In this document: one piece after another, positions 55,408-64,000 of the stretch
Position numbering within the stretch: position 1 is the first letter of the stretch
Layout: every line of letters starts with the position of its first letter
DNA from: Monosiga brevicollis MX1
Lineage: Eukaryota > Opisthokonta > Choanoflagellata > Craspedida > Salpingoecidae
Direction of reading: 5' to 3'
Length of the DNA stretch: 64,000 nucleotides
Assembly: GCF_000002865.3 (NCBI RefSeq)
Contig: NW_001865080.1
Location: forward strand, 196,983-260,982
Translations under genes and position numbers: made by a program
Notes under the pieces: model-generated
Database searches by the model: none
The model's input: the letters and a program-made list of their open reading frames with translations, nothing else
Told to the model about the DNA's origin: nothing

Positions 55408-58400
55408 ATGAGTTTGGAGGATGGATATCAACTGCACAGGGCGTGTGATTCATCGGATCCACGAGCGGCGCTGCAGTTGTTGAGCAGCTGGGATCAACAA
55501 CGTATTCAAGCCGCTGCCATTTACAAAGACGAAGCGGTTCGTGCCGTGTTGGTTGAGGTGTCTGTATCACTGATTCTTGGAAAGTGAACAAGACACTGAA
55601 TTCACCATGATGGTCTGACGAAAAGCTGCATCCATGCGGGTGGTGGTAAATCAACTCACAGCTTGGTTATACGCCACTACACCACGCCTGCGATAATGGT
55701 CATCTGGAGGTGGTTGAGGTGATACTGGAGCACGGCGCTGATGTTCAAGCCAGGAACATTGTCAGTACCCCCCCTTACTGCTTTTCTCTTGCAGTATGCG
55801 GACCCTTTTTTCGTTGGATTGCATGTGCCTGTTTGTGGACCAGGTGATATCACCGTTGTCTCACCACGACGAGGCACCTTGATGCGACCACCGCTTGCAA
55901 TGGGCCCAATAGGGTGGCTTTACACCACTGCACTATGCCTGCGGCAGAGGTGGTGTGGATGTGGTGAATGCGTTGTTGGAGCATGGCGCTGATGTCCACG
56001 TCAAGACCATCGTCAGTCCATGTTGTTGCTTTTCTTTCGAGTCCACCGCTTTGCTGTTTTTCACTTTTAACTGGTTTAGCGATTGAGCTCACTACAGTAA
56101 AAACATGGTTATGTTGCAATCGCATTTGTTATGTGAATCAACTTTCAGGGTGGCACGACACCACTGCACTATGCCTGCACCAGAGGCCATGTGGGGGTGG
56201 TGGGAATGCTACTGAAGCATGGCGCTGATCCTGGACCAAAGAACGAGGTCAGTACTCCCATTTCCCGAGCCACCTTTCTTTGCTCCTGGATGCTTCCGTC
56301 TTTTTCCTTGTTGGCCTGCACCGCATGCTGGCTCAACAGCTGGTTTGAGACTCATTTCATCATCGATCACTCTGCGACTTGACGTCCGTGGTGTTGCAAC
56401 GGCCAATCAACCTGCAGAATGATGACACGCCATTGCACGGTGCCTGTACTCATGGACATGTGCAGGTGGTAAAAGTGCTATTGGCACAAGGCGTTGATGT
56501 GAACGCCGAAGACCAGGTCAGCGTCGCGCGTTGTTTCCTTATTTCTCTCCTCAGTTGATTCCCCCCCCCTCCCGCTTTCCTCATAGTCTGCGCCTACGAC
56601 AATACTCATAACAACAATCTTAATACTTATCATGTTATGTATTATTATTATCATTATCGTGATTTGTCTCATTGTGATCTTGTGGATCATGGCGATGCTG
56701 CAACTGCGCATGTGTCGGCGTACAGTGTGGCAACACGCCACTGCTCAACGCCTCCTCCAGCGGTCATGTGGAGGTGGCCAAGCTTTTACTGGAACACAGC
56801 GGTAATGCACAAGCCAGAAACGCGGTCTGTGCTACCTTGCCTTTGACATCTCTTTCGCTCTCTTGAAAATGCGTATCTCATCATGGTGTACCGTGGCTTA
56901 TGGTGATGCTGCAACCACATTTTGTTGTGGGCGGTGGTGAATGAATCAATAGCTTGGCAGGACACCCCTGCATCAGGCCTCTCATCACGGTCATGCGGGG
57001 GTGGTGGAGGTGTTGTTGCTGTTTGATGCTGATGCTCTGGCCAAGGACAAAGTCAGCATTCTTGCCGCACCGCTCTGTTGTTGTCGATAGTTTCCATGTA
57101 CCCACCTGTGCAGCAACTATGATGTCCATCTCATCACGGCGCATTTGGGCATCGTGACGCTACGATCATGTGTGGTGGTGGTCAATCAACCACAGTCTGG
57201 CATTACACCATTGAGTGATGCCTGTTGCAATGGCCTTACGGAGGTACTAGAAGTGATGTTGAAGAACCGCGTTGATGCCAATGCCGGGGATGAGGTTGGT
57301 GCCACCCTGTTTTGCCGAAATTGGGTTTGGTGCTGACAGCACGTTAACTGTCTATGTCTTTCTATTCTTGCGATCTACGTCTTGTGCATCTTACCAAATA
57401 ATATTCATCTCATGGGCATGGGCCTGGTGACCCTGCAAATGCGTGTGTGCGACGGTGGCCATCAACTCTAGGGTGGTGATAGGCCACTGCACCACGCCTC
57501 CAACAGAAATCAACCGGCTGTAGTGGAGGTGTTGTTGAAGTACAGGGCTGACGTCAACGTCAAGAATTGGGTTAGTACCAGATTGTCCTTCCCATTTTTC
57601 CATCAAGAATCGATAGGTTTCGTACTTGTACATCGGCTGGTAAAATTTCCATCTCGTTATGCCGTTGGCAATTCTGCGACTAAATGTATGGTGGCGATGG
57701 GAGAAAACCTATAGGGTGGCGATACACCGCTGCACCGTGCCTCCTATCACGGCCATGCAGAGGTTGTGAAGATGCTGCTGATGTACTTTGCTGACACTCA
57801 AGTCACGGACGAGGTTGGTTCAACCCCTCTTTCCATTCTGCTCTTCTCTTTGTTCATGGCTCCCATCTTTGGCGAACCAACTGGTTTATTGTTACAATAA
57901 TAATATCATCATTCTGACTCATCCAATCGTCGTGCTGTGGAATATGGTAATGCTCCGATTGCGGCTGGCGGTGGCGGCGAATGAATCGACAGCGTGGTAA
58001 TACACCACTGCACGATGTCTGCGGAAGAGGTCATGTGGAGCTGGTGAATATGCTGTTGAAGCATGGCGCTGATGCTCAAGCCGAGAACATTGTCAGTACC
58101 ACCCGCTTTCCTACTATGGTCCTTCCTTCGATATTCCTCCTCGCTTTCCCTTTTGGTCGACTTAGATATAGTGCTTACACGCCAAATGGTGTCTTACATG
58201 TCGCTATCGGATTTGGTGTTGTTCAAACGTCGTGGCGATGGTAAATCGGTCTTCAGTGTGGCGATACACCACTGCACCGGGCCTCTTTTAACGGCCACGT
58301 CAAGGTGGTGGAGATGTTATTGAAGCACCACACTCATCCAAATGCCATTAACGTGGTCAGTACTGCTAAATCCCACCCCTTTCACCTTCTACGATCTTGT

Positions 58401-60242
58401 TCTGTTCGTCTTGCTCCTTATTGGTCTGCGCGTATTGCTTGGACATTGGGCGATATAAAATACATCTCATCATCATGCTGTGAGACATACACACGGTGGT
58501 AAAAACAAACCCTAGAGTGGTGACACAGCATTACACGGTGCCTGCGCTCATGGACATGTGGAGGTGGTAAAAGTGCTGTTAAAGCATCGCGTTGACACAA
58601 ACGCCCGGGACGAGGTCAGTCCTCCCCTCTACTCCTCGCCCCGTTCCCTCCGCCCCCAGCGCGCCCCCAGCGTATCACCGTGTTCCTTTGCTGCGCTCTT
58701 TCATGTCGACCACCTCCCTGCTTTCCCTTTTGACCTGCATGTACACAAACTGATGCTTTTCATCAACAAAACCTTTTTTTTTTGTCTCATCATGTTCTTG
58801 TGGACCATGATGACATTGATAGCGTGGCAAGACACCCCTGCATCGCGCCTCCTATCACGGTCATGTGGAGGTGGCGAAGGTGTTGTTGAAGCGCAGCGTT
58901 GATGCCAAGGCCAAGGATGCAGTCAGTCCCATCCTTCCTTGCCCCTGCTCTTTATTATCATAGCAGTTACATCGCATTCAGACCAACGCGGGGAAAACCA
59001 TTGATATTGAAATTGTTCATCTCATCACGACGCTGCCTGGTTGGTGGTGTTGGTGGTGAATCGACTCACAGAGTGGCAAAACACCATTGTACGCTGCCTG
59101 CGGTAACGGTCATGCGGAGGTGATGAAGGTGTTGTTGAAGCACGGCACAGGCGTCAAAGTCATCAACGAGGTCAGCATCGTGACTCTGCCTGCGGTTCTT
59201 TCATGATCATTAGCTTTGCACCTTTGCTGTTTCATCTGATCTGCAGGGGGGTGTGGCACATCTCCCATCATCATGGCTTGGGGCATGTTGACGTGTGGTG
59301 ATGTGTCGGTGATAAATCAAACCATAGATTGACTATTCACTACTGAAGCATGCCTGCACTCAAGGGCAGGCAGCGGTGGTGCATACGTTGTTGAAGCACG
59401 GCTTTGGTACTACCAACCCTGAGGACATGGTCAGTTTCACATCCTTCTTATCCTTGATCATGCCCCCCCCTTTTTTTTTTTTGAGCATGTTATCCTGGCA
59501 TGTGATTAAACGCGATACATCTACCTCACCGTGACAATATGGGACATGACAATGCAACTGTGGCGACGCGCGTTGATAAATAAACCTTAGAATGATGAAA
59601 CACTACTGCACTGTGCTTGTGGGCCACGTGGTGCGAGGGTGATGGATATCTTGTTGAAGCACGGTGCTGATCCTGACGCCAAAGATGTTATGGTCAGTTT
59701 CACACTGTTCCCCTTTTCTTTCCTCCTTCATCACTGTCCTCGTTTTGCTTGTTCTGCGTGTGCCTCAGTAGCGGGATTTGGCTAGATCCCGCTACTTGCC
59801 TCCAACTGCTACAACAGTGCTCTTACTATTGTTGCTCTGGGGTGCTGCAATTGCGTGTGATGGCGATGCTGACAACGATTCATCAATCCTAGTCTGGCAT
59901 GACACCGCTGCACAATGCCTCCCAACTCGGATCTGTGAAAGCGATGGAACTGTTGTTAAAGCATGGTGCCGATCCTGAAGCTAAAAACAAGGTCAGTCAG
60001 TACCACGCTTTCCACTCATTCTCGCCTTCTATGTTGACAACTCCTTTCTTTTGTCTGCACGTCACACCAGCCAGTATTCATGTTATTGTGGTTTTATCTC
60101 ATCGTGGTGCTGTGGGACATGGTGCTTGATCACGTGGGTCCATGGTATTGGTGGTGGCGATGCGATCTACAGTGTGGCAGTATTGGAGTGCAAGCATCGA
60201 CCACCTGCCAGATCCCTCTGGAAGGATTGCATCAATGTACTT
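55408..60242 (+). CDS. Ankyrin-repeat protein with 17 one-repeat exons; 3' end uncertain at a copia insertion
   Basis: Exon 1 55408-55536 is a paralogue of the neighbouring gene's first exon (shared DSSDPRAALQLLSSWDQQRIQ). Repeat exons, 99 bases and phase 0: 55662-55760, 55913-56011, 56149-56247, 56418-56516, 56726-56824, 56953-57051, 57196-57294, 57472-57570, 57715-57813, 57993-58091, 58257-58355, 58515-58613, 58823-58921, 59072-59170, 59893-59991. Two are 102 bases: 59328-59429 and 59591-59692. Most repeats keep TPLH and (V/L)LL(K)xxAD; the one at 59328 is degraded. A next acceptor near 60172 leads to a stop at about 60242 in frame, unlike the sister gene's end, so the natural terminus may have been lost to the retroelement beginning nearby. 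Confidence 0.75.
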
Positions 60243-60445
60243 GACGATGTGCAGCTGCCGCCGCCCGTCGAGGAACCCTCTCGTACACTCTGGGTGTGTT
60301 TAGCCACCAGATTATAAGTACGGTCCCGCTGACCGTGAGTGGCATTTTCTTTTGGATATTTCCCTTCCTGTTTTCTATCGTTCTCTCCTGTGAGAGAAGT
60401 GCAATTGAACCGCTTTACTGTCTCAGCTCAAATCGTCTTTCAATA

Positions 60446-60456
60446 GGTTATGGGCC
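60446..60456 (+). other. Probable retrotransposon primer-binding site, half-tRNA-iMet type
   Basis: GGTTATGGGCC is the reverse complement of GGCCCATAACC, the anticodon loop and adjoining stem of eukaryotic initiator tRNA-Met. Drosophila copia primes from an internally cut initiator tRNA at this same region. It sits three bases after a CA that would end the 5' LTR and about 100 bases before the gag start. Confidence 0.7.
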
Positions 60457-60560
60457 TCGACTGCGTGGACACTGCGTCAAGGAGCTGAAGACTTGGGTGC
60501 TTCCCATTTGAGTGCGAGTTCCCCAAAGGAAAAACCGGTGTCGAGGAGTACATCGAGAAC

Positions 60561-63500
60561 ATGGCGCTCGAGGAGTTGCCGGAGATCGTGAAGAGCATCC
60601 GCCGACAGTCGGAGCGCTGGCCTCAGTATGATGGCCATGACACGATGAAGTTGATCGAGCTGCGCGAGGTCATTAACGCCGTTTGTGACAGCTACGATGT
60701 CCCGTACCTGCCAGAGCTCAAGAGCCTGGAGGAGGAGGATTTGCAAGCCGCTGCCATTGAGGAGAAGCACGGGCCAGGCCCGAAGGACAACGTCAAGAAG
60801 CTCAAGGAAATCAATAGTGTGATTATTGTCGCACTTTCGACGTGTCTCACCGGAACAGCTCGCTTGGTCTTGAGTGGCCTTAGGAAGGAAATCAAGAGCG
60901 GCCATGGTCGTGGAATGATACTACACGACTGGATTGATCGAACTGACATCGATCTGGAGGCGCTGGAGAGCGTGTTTGCGCAAGCTGAAGCTGATTTGGT
61001 CACCACGAAGCTGCAGAGTCAACATGATCTGAGCAACTACCGGCGCAAGATTGACCTGACAGTGTCGACGCTGCGGATGAGCAGCAGGTTTGTCGAGGAG
61101 GACACGGTCAAGAAGTTGGTGAGCAACCTGCCCACACAAGCGCGTGTCTACGTGGAGGACAAGATGGAAACCATGGATGACAGCAAGAAGAAGATGGTGA
61201 CTTTTTGGACCATCCTCAAGAGGGCAGTGATGTGCATGCCAGATGTGCCCATGGAGCGCGAGGAAGCCTACTACGCCCAAGGAGGGCGCGGCCGCGGTGG
61301 CCGACAGAGGTACGCTGGGCAAGGCAATTATGGCCGTGGTCGTGGAAAACACGGTGTACGTCGTGGTGGATCCAATAGGAAGCATGAGCCGGAGAGCAAG
61401 GACTTGCACCGGTTCAACGGCAATTGTCACTACTGCAAGGGCTATGGCCACAAGAAAGCAGACTGTGAGGCTTGGCGGTCGGCCAAGCACAAGGAGCATG
61501 GATCCAAGGGCGGCAACAGCAGCAAGAACAGCCATGATCAGGCACATGCCTATACATCTGTTTTGCAGGGGCCTGAGGAGGCAAATTTTCATCTGCGTGC
61601 GGACCAAGGCATGGCTATCGTGGACTCGGGTGCCAGCAGCCACTTCCTTAACGATGAACGTTTGTTTGAGACCATGATGATCCACAAGGTGCCCATTGAA
61701 TCGGGCGGGACCACGGTATTGTCCCAAGGTGTTGGCACTGCGCGCATGTTTGTTGATGGCGTGGATGGTTCGCGTGTGCAAGTTGTGCTGCGCGATGCCC
61801 TGTATGTGCCTAGTTTTAAGCGCAACTTGGTTTCTACCCGTCAGCTGGGTGAAGCCGGAACGGACGTCAAGATGCCGGATTACAAGACCATCGTCATGAA
61901 GCAGGGCGGTGCCGTCTGGAAGGCAGAGTGCAATCGCAATGGGCTTGCTCTGTACTCGTTTACTTACACGCTGGTTCCCAACATGGCTTTTGATGCCATG
62001 GTGGAGATGCATCGTCGCCTGGGCCATCCGCCTGCAGATGCAATGCGTGCTATGCTGCGCAATGAGGATTTGGATATGCAGCAATTGTCGGGCAAGATTG
62101 CCGACTGCGAACAGTGCCATCTTTTCAAGGCCAAGATGGCGACCATCCCCAAGAAGGCCCACCCGAGGACGCCGCGCCGACCTGGAGACCTGATTGTCTC
62201 GGACATGTTTGGGCCCATTTCAACACCTTCGCTGTATGGTGACAAGTATATCATCGCCTACAAGGATGTGGCCACGGGTTATTTGTTCCTGGACCCGGTC
62301 AAGAGCAAGGACGAGCTCACTTCCAGTTTTGAGCGTCTGTTGCGTGATTCCCCTATCCCTATTAGGATCAAGGAGGCTGATGTGGCTCGTCGGTCAATTT
62401 TTCAAAGCGACAATGATGGCGCTTACTGCAGCACGCGGTTTCGAACCAAGCTCAAGGAGCTTGGGATTTCATGGCGTGTCTCCCCGCCTCGCACACCGCA
62501 GATGAATGGAGCGATTGAGAACGCGTTCCGTGAGATTCGTGACATGGTTGGCCTGCTCCTAGCCGACAGCAAGCTGCCCCAGGGCTATTGGGGCTTCGCC
62601 GCCAAGCACGCCGAGTACTTGATCAACATCAAGGTCAAGGGCGTGTACAACAACATGTCGGCCTATCAACTGCTGCATGGTAAAAACCCGCATGCGCTAC
62701 TCGATTTGCACTCGTTTGGTGCAGATGCATACGTGTGTGACAAGGACCACCGCAGGTCAAAGTTTGGTCCAAAGGCCCGCAAAGGGGTCTACGTGGGATT
62801 TTCCCCTGCCAAATTGGCGCACAAAGTCTACATGCTGGACACCAGGCGCATGATCGAGACGGTACACCTGAAGCTTTGCCCCCATGCTCGTGATGAGGGG
62901 GAGAATGTGGATTTGCCATCACTCGCCTCGATGCAGACCTGGAAGCATGATGAAGATGACTCGCAAGACGAAGGACCGCAAGAAGATGATGAAGACACAA
63001 GCACGGAGACTGAAGATGTGCTGGAGGCAGATGACCAGGAGACTGACACTCCATTTGCCTCGCCAAATTCGAGTCCAGCAATGAGCGACGATGAAACCAT
63101 GGTAGCCCCGCTTGTGAATGCTGAGGTTGGCTCACCCGCTGCACCACTGGCGTCAAATTCCCCAGGCATTGGTGGGCGAGTTGCCCAGCGACGCTCTGCC
63201 TCGGGTGGTCGCAACAAGGCAATTCAACCCAGCCTGAACGTCAACGAATTGGCCAGCAATGCCGGACAAGCTCAGGCAAACCCGAGCTTTCAGAGTCATC
63301 GAGCTGAAGTATGCTACAGCACAACTGGTATGCCGCAGACAGTAGCGGAAGCCTTGACTCGCCCAGATGCCGCAGCATGGCAGCGCGCTCTGGACGATGA
63401 GATTGCTTCGTTTCAGGAACATCAAGTCATGACTGGACTTGACCAGAAGCCCAACGCTGCATTGCTCGATCTGCGAGTGGTATTCGACATCAAGCAAGAT

Positions 63501-64000
63501 GGCCGCTACAAGGCCAGGATCGTTGCCAAAGGTTTCAAGCAGCGTGAAGGCATCAATTACGATGAAACGTATTCGCCGACGGTAAACATGACGACCGTCC
63601 GCACATTGATGGCGCTTGCTACTTACCAGCATTACCATGTGCATCAGGTGGATGTCAAGACGGCGTTCTTGCACGCGCCACTTGATGAGGACATCTACAT
63701 CCGAGTCCCTCGTGGTCTGGAGGCTGGACTCGGTGGCTGTGAGTATGCCAAGCTCAACAAGGCAGTGTATGGCCTGAAGCAGGCATCCCGTGCCTGGTAT
63801 CTCGAACTTGATAAGTATTTGCGTGACATCATGCAATGTCGTCGACTGCGACAGGATGAGTGCGTCTACGTCTACAAGGAGGACACGGACATTGTATGGG
63901 CTTTGGCCTATGTTGATGACATTTTGCTTGTTGGCAGCACAGAAGGCATCATCAGGAATTTCAAGCGCAAGCTCAAGGGCAAATTCGAGACCAAGGACTT
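60561..64000 (+). CDS. Copia-type Gag-Pol polyprotein (3' end outside window)
   Basis: One open frame, free of stops from 60489 to the window end. The first good ATG is 60561, in the context AACATGG. Gag ends with a CCHC zinc knuckle at about 61425-61466 (CHYCKGYGHKKADC), preceded by an Arg-Gly-rich patch. Aspartic protease: DSGASSHF at 61623. Integrase: HHCC zinc finger (about 62010-62120), then catalytic Asp near 62199, Asp near 62412 and Glu near 62513. Reverse transcriptase: KARIVAKGFKQREG (63508), VDVKTAFLHAPL (63649), and the YVDD active site at 63909-63920, in the same frame as the start. RNase H is not reached. Gag and Pol are fused without a frameshift, typical of copia. No disabling change is seen in 3.4 kb. 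Confidence 0.92.
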   Translation, partial: MALEELPEIVKSIRRQSERWPQYDGHDTMKLIELREVINAVCDSYDVPYLPELKSLEEEDLQAAAIEEKHGPGPKDNVKKLKEINSVIIVALSTCLTGTARLVLSGLRKEIKSGHGRGMILHDWIDRTDIDLEALESVFAQAEADLVTTKLQSQHDLSNYRRKIDLTVSTLRMSSRFVEEDTVKKLVSNLPTQARVYVEDKMETMDDSKKKMVTFWTILKRAVMCMPDVPMEREEAYYAQGGRGRGGRQRYAGQGNYGRGRGKHGVRRGGSNRKHEPESKDLHRFNGNCHYCKGYGHKKADCEAWRSAKHKEHGSKGGNSSKNSHDQAHAYTSVLQGPEEANFHLRADQGMAIVDSGASSHFLNDERLFETMMIHKVPIESGGTTVLSQGVGTARMFVDGVDGSRVQVVLRDALYVPSFKRNLVSTRQLGEAGTDVKMPDYKTIVMKQGGAVWKAECNRNGLALYSFTYTLVPNMAFDAMVEMHRRLGHPPADAMRAMLRNEDLDMQQLSGKIADCEQCHLFKAKMATIPKKAHPRTPRRPGDLIVSDMFGPISTPSLYGDKYIIAYKDVATGYLFLDPVKSKDELTSSFERLLRDSPIPIRIKEADVARRSIFQSDNDGAYCSTRFRTKLKELGISWRVSPPRTPQMNGAIENAFREIRDMVGLLLADSKLPQGYWGFAAKHAEYLINIKVKGVYNNMSAYQLLHGKNPHALLDLHSFGADAYVCDKDHRRSKFGPKARKGVYVGFSPAKLAHKVYMLDTRRMIETVHLKLCPHARDEGENVDLPSLASMQTWKHDEDDSQDEGPQEDDEDTSTETEDVLEADDQETDTPFASPNSSPAMSDDETMVAPLVNAEVGSPAAPLASNSPGIGGRVAQRRSASGGRNKAIQPSLNVNELASNAGQAQANPSFQSHRAEVCYSTTGMPQTVAEALTRPDAAAWQRALDDEIASFQEHQVMTGLDQKPNAALLDLRVVFDIKQDGRYKARIVAKGFKQREGINYDETYSPTVNMTTVRTLMALATYQHYHVHQVDVKTAFLHAPLDEDIYIRVPRGLEAGLGGCEYAKLNKAVYGLKQASRAWYLELDKYLRDIMQCRRLRQDECVYVYKEDTDIVWALAYVDDILLVGSTEGIIRNFKRKLKGKFETKD

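Larger units (their letters stand above)
60250..64000 (+). mobile_element. Ty1/copia (Pseudoviridae) LTR retrotransposon, 5' portion
   Basis: A gag-pol frame follows a probable primer-binding site at 60446-60456. The 5' LTR should end at CA 60441-60442, but its start cannot be fixed without the 3' copy, which lies beyond the window. Domain order protease, integrase, reverse transcriptase defines copia rather than gypsy. From established knowledge, Monosiga brevicollis carries two such families (Mbpv1, Mbpv2). Whether this is one of them cannot be decided here. The left boundary given is approximate. Confidence 0.85.

Noticed and set aside
60921-62162. 413-codon minus-strand open frame inside the copia element
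   Set aside because: It is the antisense shadow of gag-pol, with no domain; the plus strand shows all retrotransposon motifs in one frame.

Overview
The window is nuclear DNA of an intron-rich, GC-rich unicellular eukaryote, most likely a choanoflagellate close to Monosiga brevicollis. That assignment is inference. It rests on short GT-AG introns (about 80-200 bp), dense gene packing on both strands, long TG/GA microsatellites, phosphotyrosine adaptors combining SAM, SH2, SH3, PH and PTB domains, a ciliary gene (CFAP161) and a Ty1/copia element. Gene models were assembled by hand from open frames and splice sites. Where exon sums are quoted they keep the reading frame.

Layout. 1-2.5 kb: TMEM245-like membrane protein (minus, cut by the window edge). 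3.5-4.8 kb: SAM-dependent methyltransferase with a His-Gly tail (minus). 5.3-7.4 kb: DHHC palmitoyltransferase (minus). 8.2-10.8 kb: secreted clan-A-like glycosidase (plus). 10.9-14.4 kb: three unrecognised proteins. 14.8-17.2 kb: a double-domain cathepsin Z (minus). 18.5-20.2 kb: E2F-like factor with an abbreviated DNA-binding region (minus). 20.2-22.7 kb: repeats. 22.8-25.8 kb: SAM-YEDP-SAM-SH3-SH2 adaptor (plus). 26.9-27.9 kb: TMEM267-like (minus). 28.4-30.2 kb: secreted Cys-rich protein (plus). 30.8-31.7 kb: CFAP161 (plus). 32.1 kb: tRNA-Pro. 32.5-33.9 kb: intronless mannitol dehydrogenase (minus). 34.2-36.6 kb: secreted FN3/NDNF-like protein (plus). 36.7-39.1 kb: 13-exon annexin (minus). 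40.1-41.3 and 41.6-42.8 kb: two unrecognised genes. 43.6-47.2 kb: PH-SH2-PTB-SH3 adaptor (plus). 47.7-49.1 kb: FG-GAP/VCBS protein (minus). 49.4-51.4 kb: LRR/receptor-L-like protein built from eight identical-length exons. 52.4-54.2 and 55.4-60.2 kb: two paralogous ankyrin genes with one repeat per exon. 60.4-64 kb: an open copia gag-pol element running off the end.

The most striking stretch is 49.4-60.3 kb. Three neighbouring genes have grown by copying one exon at a time: 72-bp phase-0 exons for 24-residue LRRs, and 99-bp phase-0 exons for 33-residue ankyrin repeats. In the larger ankyrin gene the introns are also recognisably related, so the duplicated unit was exon plus intron. A copia element lies at its 3' end. 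The two phosphotyrosine adaptors, one carrying a ladder of Tyr-Glu-Asp-Pro-type sites next to its own SH2 domain, are the second theme.
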